Origin: Verrucomicrobiales bacterium
GTDB lineage: Bacteria > Verrucomicrobiota > Verrucomicrobiia > Limisphaerales > UBA1100
Direction: 5' to 3'
Assembly (NCBI GenBank): GCA_002718935.1
Contig: PBFV01000041.1
Coordinates: 1 to 8,710 of the forward strand
Length of the DNA: 8,710 nt
The position numbers and the translations under genes are program-made. The notes beneath the pieces were generated by a model. It was given only the letters and a program-made list of their open reading frames with translations. It did no database searches and was not told the DNA's origin. Below, piece after piece: positions 5,165-8,710 of the stretch. Every line of letters begins with the position of its first letter. Position 1 is the first letter of the stretch.

Positions 5165-8122
5165 TCACTGCACGTACAGGAACTCATTAGTTTCCATCAG
5201 CACTTGCGCCAGTTTGTCGACGGGGCCCATCGGGATGGGGATGCGGGTGAAATAGGCTTGGGGCGTGGGCCGGTTGTAGCGCTTGGTGAAGTCCTTGGCT
5301 CGTTTGCGGGCAAACTCCAACTGCCGCTGATATTGGGCCCGGCGGAGGGGCGTAATTTCCGGCTGCCTTTTCACGAAGGCCGCGGCCGTCTGCAATTCTT
5401 TGGGCGTGGGTGCTCGCTGGAAAACAATTCCGTAAAGCGCCTTCACTTTGTCCTCCACATTCTCAGCTTGGGCCACGGCGGAGCGGCTAGCCAGGCGGCG
5501 AGCCTGTTGCAGCACGCTTTGGCTGTTCATCATGAAAAGGGCCTGCTGCGGCACGGTGGTTTCAACGCGTTCAGCAGAGGTCATGTCCGGGTTGGCAAAG
5601 TCAAAAACCTGATACATGTCCGGCAACGCTGCCCGGTCCACGTAACCGTAAACGGTGCGGCGCGGAGCGGCTGCGTTGGTCACGGGGCGCCCACCCGCGG
5701 TTGAATCCAGGTTACCCCCCAAAACCAGTATGGTGTCGCGCATGGCTTCGAAATCAAGTCTGCGCAGGTTCCATTTATAGAGCAGTGCGTTGTTGGGATC
5801 GATTTTGCCGTATGCGGGATTGTTCAAGGCGCTCTGCTGGTACACGGCGGAGTTCATGATCAGGCGGTGCAGGTGCTTGATGGACCAGCCGTTTTCCATG
5901 AAATGGCGGGCCAGCCAGTCGAGCAGGTCAGGGTGGCTTGGGGCATCGCTGCGCAGCCCAAAATCGCTCGGGGTGCGCACAATGCCTTCTCCGAAGTGCC
6001 ATTGCCAAACGCGATTCACAATTACGCGGGCGGTGAGCGGGTTATCCTTACTGGCGATGGATTGCGCCAGCTCTAGGCGGCCGGAGCCCTCGACGAAGGG
6101 TTCTCGATCCTTGCCCTCTATCAACTGGAGGAACTGTCGTGGGACCCGATCGCCAAGGTTTGTGCGTTCACCTCGGATGAAGATACGCGAGTCACGTGGT
6201 CTTGGCAGATCCTGCAGGGTCATGGCCTTAGCCGGGGAGCCCGGGTGGGTTAGATCCAACCCGGTCGTACGGTAAAACATCGCCACTTGACGGTTGCGCA
6301 CACGGTTGCCGCCCAAGCGGTTGAACACGCGTGGGTCCATGCCAAGTGCGGAACGGTAGCCAAATGCAATCCGGCGAATCTCCTCTGCCGCCGGCTCTGC
6401 CAGCGGCAGAGGCATACCTTTGATCTTCGCTGCTTCAGCTGCGGTTCGAAACCGAAATCCCATATTGAATGCCGTAACGGCATGCGCGGTGGGGTATTGG
6501 CCATCCATACGGTCTTCGATATTGAGAAACACCTGCTTATACACCGCGGCAATCTCGCGCAGGGTCGCGGGCCGCGCCTTGGCCAACGCGCGGGCAATGA
6601 TGGGGTTGACCGTTTTCTGTTCGCTCAAGCGCTTCCATTGCCCCGGGGTTCGTGCGGCAATCTCGTCGTCGGTGAGCTTGGCGAAGAAGAACCACGGGCC
6701 AAACACTCGATTGGGCCGGCGTTTGGCGTTTTGCAGGGCGGTTACCCAATTTTGGAATGCAGTCCCGTTTAGGCCGGCAGCGGTGGCTGCTGTAGGGGCT
6801 TGTTTAGCCCTAGTTTTGCCATCAATGAACCGCTGAGCTTCAAACAAGTATTTTCCGGAATCCTTGGTGAACCGCGCAAGCAACTGGTTGTAGGCGCGCA
6901 GGCCGTATTCGCGCGAGCCATTAATCGCAGTCTGCCGCGCCTTGGTATAGGCGATATATTGCGGGTCGTCCTCGTCGATTTCTTCGATGAGCTCATCCCG
7001 GTAACGCGTGCTGTTGAACACGCCGTGCAACGAGTAGTAGTCGGCAGTGGGAATGGGATCAAACTTGTGATCGTGGCAACGTGCGCACGCGAGCGTGAGG
7101 CCCATGAACCCTTTGCCGACGACATCAATGCGGTCATCGATCACCTCATTAACGTCGTTCATAAACCGCTTGCCAACGGTCAAGTAACCCAGAGCAGCAA
7201 GGTCGCGTTCGTCGTCGAGGTCCAGTTGGTCGGCCGCAATTTGTTCGCGGATGAACTGGTTAAACGGCTTATCGGCGTTGAAAGCGCGGATGACATAATC
7301 GCGGTAAGTCCACGCGTAGGGATAACGCGGGTCGCGGCGGTTGCCGCCGGCGCGATCGCCGCTGGTGTCCGCGTAGCGGGCGATGTCCAGCCAGTATCGG
7401 CCCCAGCGTTCGCCGTACTCGGGGCGCGCGAGCAGTTGGTTGATCACTTTCTTAAAGGCTTCGGGGGCATCGTCTTTCTCGAAGGCCTCCACTTCGGCGA
7501 GCGTGGGCGGTAACCCGATGAGATCGAAATAGGCGCGGCGAATGAGGGTGCGTTTGTCGGCCGGTTTTGCCGGTTGCAGGCCGGCGGCCTCGTGTTTGGC
7601 GCGGATAAATTCATCCACCGGTGTGCGGGCCCAAGTGCCTTTCACCGCTGGCGGCACGGGCTTGGCGATCGGCTTATAAGCCCAGTGGTTATCAGCCTGT
7701 TCCTGCGTCCAGAAGACTTTTTTGATCGAAGCAGCCTTGCCTTTCCGCGGATCGGGTGCGCCCATCAGGATCCACGCCTCAAAATCCGCCACCGTGCCTT
7801 CGTCGAGCTTGGTCTTCGGCGGCATCTCCAAGCCTTCCTTGGGATCCCAATGCATGGCCTTAATGAGCAGGCTGTTCTTGGGATCGCCCGGGATAATCAC
7901 CTCGCCACTATCGCCGCCCTTGCGGAGGGCATCACGCGTATCAAGCGTGAGGCCGCCCTTGTTCTTGCCCTCTGCAGCGCTGTGGCAGGAGTAACATTGG
8001 GTGGCCAGCACGGGCCGGATTTTTTTCTCAAAAAACTCCAGCTGCTGGGGCAGGAGCGGTTCTTCGGTCGTTGCTGTGAAGCCGCCGGTAAGCAGGGCGC
8101 CAATGACGAGCGTGTTGCGCAT
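5165..8122 (-). CDS. Exported cytochrome-domain protein with DUF1549 and DUF1553 (PSD1 family)
   Basis: A 985-residue protein of the Planctomycete-specific cytochrome family (PSCyt1-PSCyt2-PSD1). A short N-terminal hydrophobic stretch (2-16) suggests export. The first domain (about 30-125) is the Planctomycete cytochrome c module with haem motif CYSCH (Cys43, Cys46, His47) and a likely distal Met100 in EMPPK. DUF1549 spans about 165-372 (WARTPVDEFIRAKH, RRAYFDLIGLPPT, RPEYGERWGRYWLDIARYAD) and ends with a second CxxCH, CARCHDHKFDPI (346-357). A long middle region follows. DUF1553 runs from about 684 to 940 (NPLTARVIVNRVWQWHFGEGI, PSDFG, WSIKHLHRLIMNSAVYQQS) and the protein ends in NEFLYVQ. 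I chose ATG at 8122; a TTG two codons upstream is less likely. DUF1501 precedes it by 12 bases, the usual partnership for this family. The activity is unproven; a redox or polymer-degradation role at the cell surface has been proposed for such pairs. Confidence 0.93.
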   Translation of the reverse strand: MRNTLVIGALLTGGFTATTEEPLLPQQLEFFEKKIRPVLATQCYSCHSAAEGKNKGGLTLDTRDALRKGGDSGEVIIPGDPKNSLLIKAMHWDPKEGLEMPPKTKLDEGTVADFEAWILMGAPDPRKGKAASIKKVFWTQEQADNHWAYKPIAKPVPPAVKGTWARTPVDEFIRAKHEAAGLQPAKPADKRTLIRRAYFDLIGLPPTLAEVEAFEKDDAPEAFKKVINQLLARPEYGERWGRYWLDIARYADTSGDRAGGNRRDPRYPYAWTYRDYVIRAFNADKPFNQFIREQIAADQLDLDDERDLAALGYLTVGKRFMNDVNEVIDDRIDVVGKGFMGLTLACARCHDHKFDPIPTADYYSLHGVFNSTRYRDELIEEIDEDDPQYIAYTKARQTAINGSREYGLRAYNQLLARFTKDSGKYLFEAQRFIDGKTRAKQAPTAATAAGLNGTAFQNWVTALQNAKRRPNRVFGPWFFFAKLTDDEIAARTPGQWKRLSEQKTVNPIIARALAKARPATLREIAAVYKQVFLNIEDRMDGQYPTAHAVTAFNMGFRFRTAAEAAKIKGMPLPLAEPAAEEIRRIAFGYRSALGMDPRVFNRLGGNRVRNRQVAMFYRTTGLDLTHPGSPAKAMTLQDLPRPRDSRIFIRGERTNLGDRVPRQFLQLIEGKDREPFVEGSGRLELAQSIASKDNPLTARVIVNRVWQWHFGEGIVRTPSDFGLRSDAPSHPDLLDWLARHFMENGWSIKHLHRLIMNSAVYQQSALNNPAYGKIDPNNALLYKWNLRRLDFEAMRDTILVLGGNLDSTAGGRPVTNAAAPRRTVYGYVDRAALPDMYQVFDFANPDMTSAERVETTVPQQALFMMNSQSVLQQARRLASRSAVAQAENVEDKVKALYGIVFQRAPTPKELQTAAAFVKRQPEITPLRRAQYQRQLEFARKRAKDFTKRYNRPTPQAYFTRIPIPMGPVDKLAQVLMETNEFLYVQ

Positions 8123-8134
8123 GATCAAAATGAG

Positions 8135-8710
8135 TTAGGCGATCAGGTTGTCGACCACGTTGCCGTATACGTCGGTCAGGCGGAAGTCGCGGCCCTGATA
8201 ACGGTAAGTGAGCTTCTCGTGATCGAAGCCCATCAGCTTGAGGATCGTGGCGTGTAGATCGTGCACGTGCACCTTGTCCTTCACGGCCTTATAACCAAAT
8301 TCATCTGTGGCACCGTGGACGATGCCGCCCTTTACGCCGCCGCCGGCCATCCACATGGAGAATCCATGATGATGATGATCACGGCCCGGTTCACCGCGGC
8401 CGCCGCGGTCGTGGCGCGGGGTGCGGCCGAATTCACCGCCCCAGATCACCAGCGTATCCTCGAGCATACCGCGATCTTTGAGATCGGAGAGCAACGCGGC
8501 GATGGGTTGATTGGCCTCGTTGGCGCGGGTGGTGAGGTTTTCCTTCAGGGCCGTGTGATGATCCCAGCCATTGTGCCATACCTGCACAAAACGCACGCCG
8601 CGTTCTACCAGGCGGCGGGCGGTCAGCATGCGGCGGCCGGTCTCGGTGTCGCCGTAGGCATTGCGGGTGGCCTGTTTTTCTTTGGTGAAATCAAAGGCGT
8701 CGGTGGCTGC
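8135..8710 (-). CDS. DUF1501 family protein, C-terminal part (cut by right window edge)
   Basis: The frame is open from base 8710 down to the TAA at 8137-8135, giving 191 C-terminal residues. The Met at 8629 is internal, because the 27 residues before it ([19 protein letters not shown]...) are typical family sequence. DUF1501 proteins belong to the alkaline-phosphatase/sulfatase-like fold and are usually exported by the Tat pathway; the N-terminal part that would show this lies outside the window. Visible conserved motifs include WHNGWDHH (45-52), [10 protein letters not shown] (89-98), GRDHHHHGF (109-117), the GGGVKGG turn, [10 protein letters not shown] (148-157) and [13 protein letters not shown] (169-181). 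The many His and Asp residues resemble the metal-binding sites of that superfamily. The gene is followed after 12 bases by the DUF1549/DUF1553 gene, its usual partner. The substrate is unknown. Confidence 0.92.
   Translation of the reverse strand, partial: AATDAFDFTKEKQATRNAYGDTETGRRMLTARRLVERGVRFVQVWHNGWDHHTALKENLTTRANEANQPIAALLSDLKDRGMLEDTLVIWGGEFGRTPRHDRGGRGEPGRDHHHHGFSMWMAGGGVKGGIVHGATDEFGYKAVKDKVHVHDLHATILKLMGFDHEKLTYRYQGRDFRLTDVYGNVVDNLIA

Noticed and set aside
5000..5704. Plus-strand reading frame of 234 residues
   Set aside because: It runs antisense through both the 56-residue gene and the DUF1553 C-terminus and has no recognisable motif.
6800..7513. Plus-strand reading frame of 237 residues
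   Set aside because: It lies opposite the DUF1549 motifs on the minus strand, which are certain. Its Val/Ala/Gly/Arg-rich composition is typical of an antisense shadow.
7574..8257. Long plus-strand reading frame (227 residues) opposite the DUF1549/DUF1553 gene
   Set aside because: It is antisense to the conserved haem-domain coding region, crosses the boundary with DUF1501, and shows no domain or plausible start region. It is a shadow of GC-rich codon bias.
1..8710. Mobile element, CRISPR array, tRNA/rRNA or phage defence system
   Set aside because: I found no transposase or integrase motifs, long terminal repeats, regularly spaced repeats, tRNA-like cloverleaf or defence-type domains. The coding content is housekeeping and envelope genes.

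Overview
The window looks like chromosomal DNA from a Planctomycetota/Verrucomicrobiota-type bacterium, most likely Verrucomicrobiota. The strongest sign is a secreted gene pair of the kind expanded in that superphylum: a DUF1501 protein followed by a Planctomycete-type cytochrome/DUF1549/DUF1553 protein. A PQQ-type beta-propeller beginning with a 'WSQFRGPNGDG' motif and a secreted alpha/beta hydrolase fit the same background. The DNA is GC-rich, genes are tightly packed, and ribosome-binding sites are patchy. No RNA gene, CRISPR array, insertion sequence or prophage gene was seen, and no gene-free stretch exceeds about 110 bases.

Layout. (1) Bases 1-1380, minus strand: a two-gene unit of an unrecognised four-helix membrane protein followed 3 bases later by a PQQ-like beta-propeller protein that runs off the left edge. 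(2) Bases 1381-1488: a divergent intergenic region with a small palindrome and a short tandem repeat. (3) Bases 1489-2621, plus strand: a small lipoprotein translationally coupled (ATGA overlap) to a secreted alpha/beta hydrolase. (4) Bases 2702-4987, plus strand: pxpA-pxpB-pxpC, the three-subunit ATP-dependent 5-oxoprolinase, with both gene junctions overlapping. (5) Bases 4975-8710, minus strand: a DUF1501 protein (cut by the right edge), a 985-residue DUF1549/DUF1553 cytochrome-domain protein, and a 56-residue acidic protein ending in DWGHQPC. The 3' end of this last gene overlaps the end of pxpC.

How the genes work together. PxpABC is the one clearly metabolic module: it should recycle 5-oxoproline (pyroglutamate) to glutamate in the cytoplasm. 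The other proteins are mostly predicted to be exported or membrane-bound, in line with the extracytoplasmic degradative and redox biology of these phyla, but their substrates cannot be read from the sequence. The least explained items are the 56-residue protein tied to the DUF1501/DUF1553 operon, the membrane-protein/PQQ pair, and the lipoprotein-hydrolase pair.
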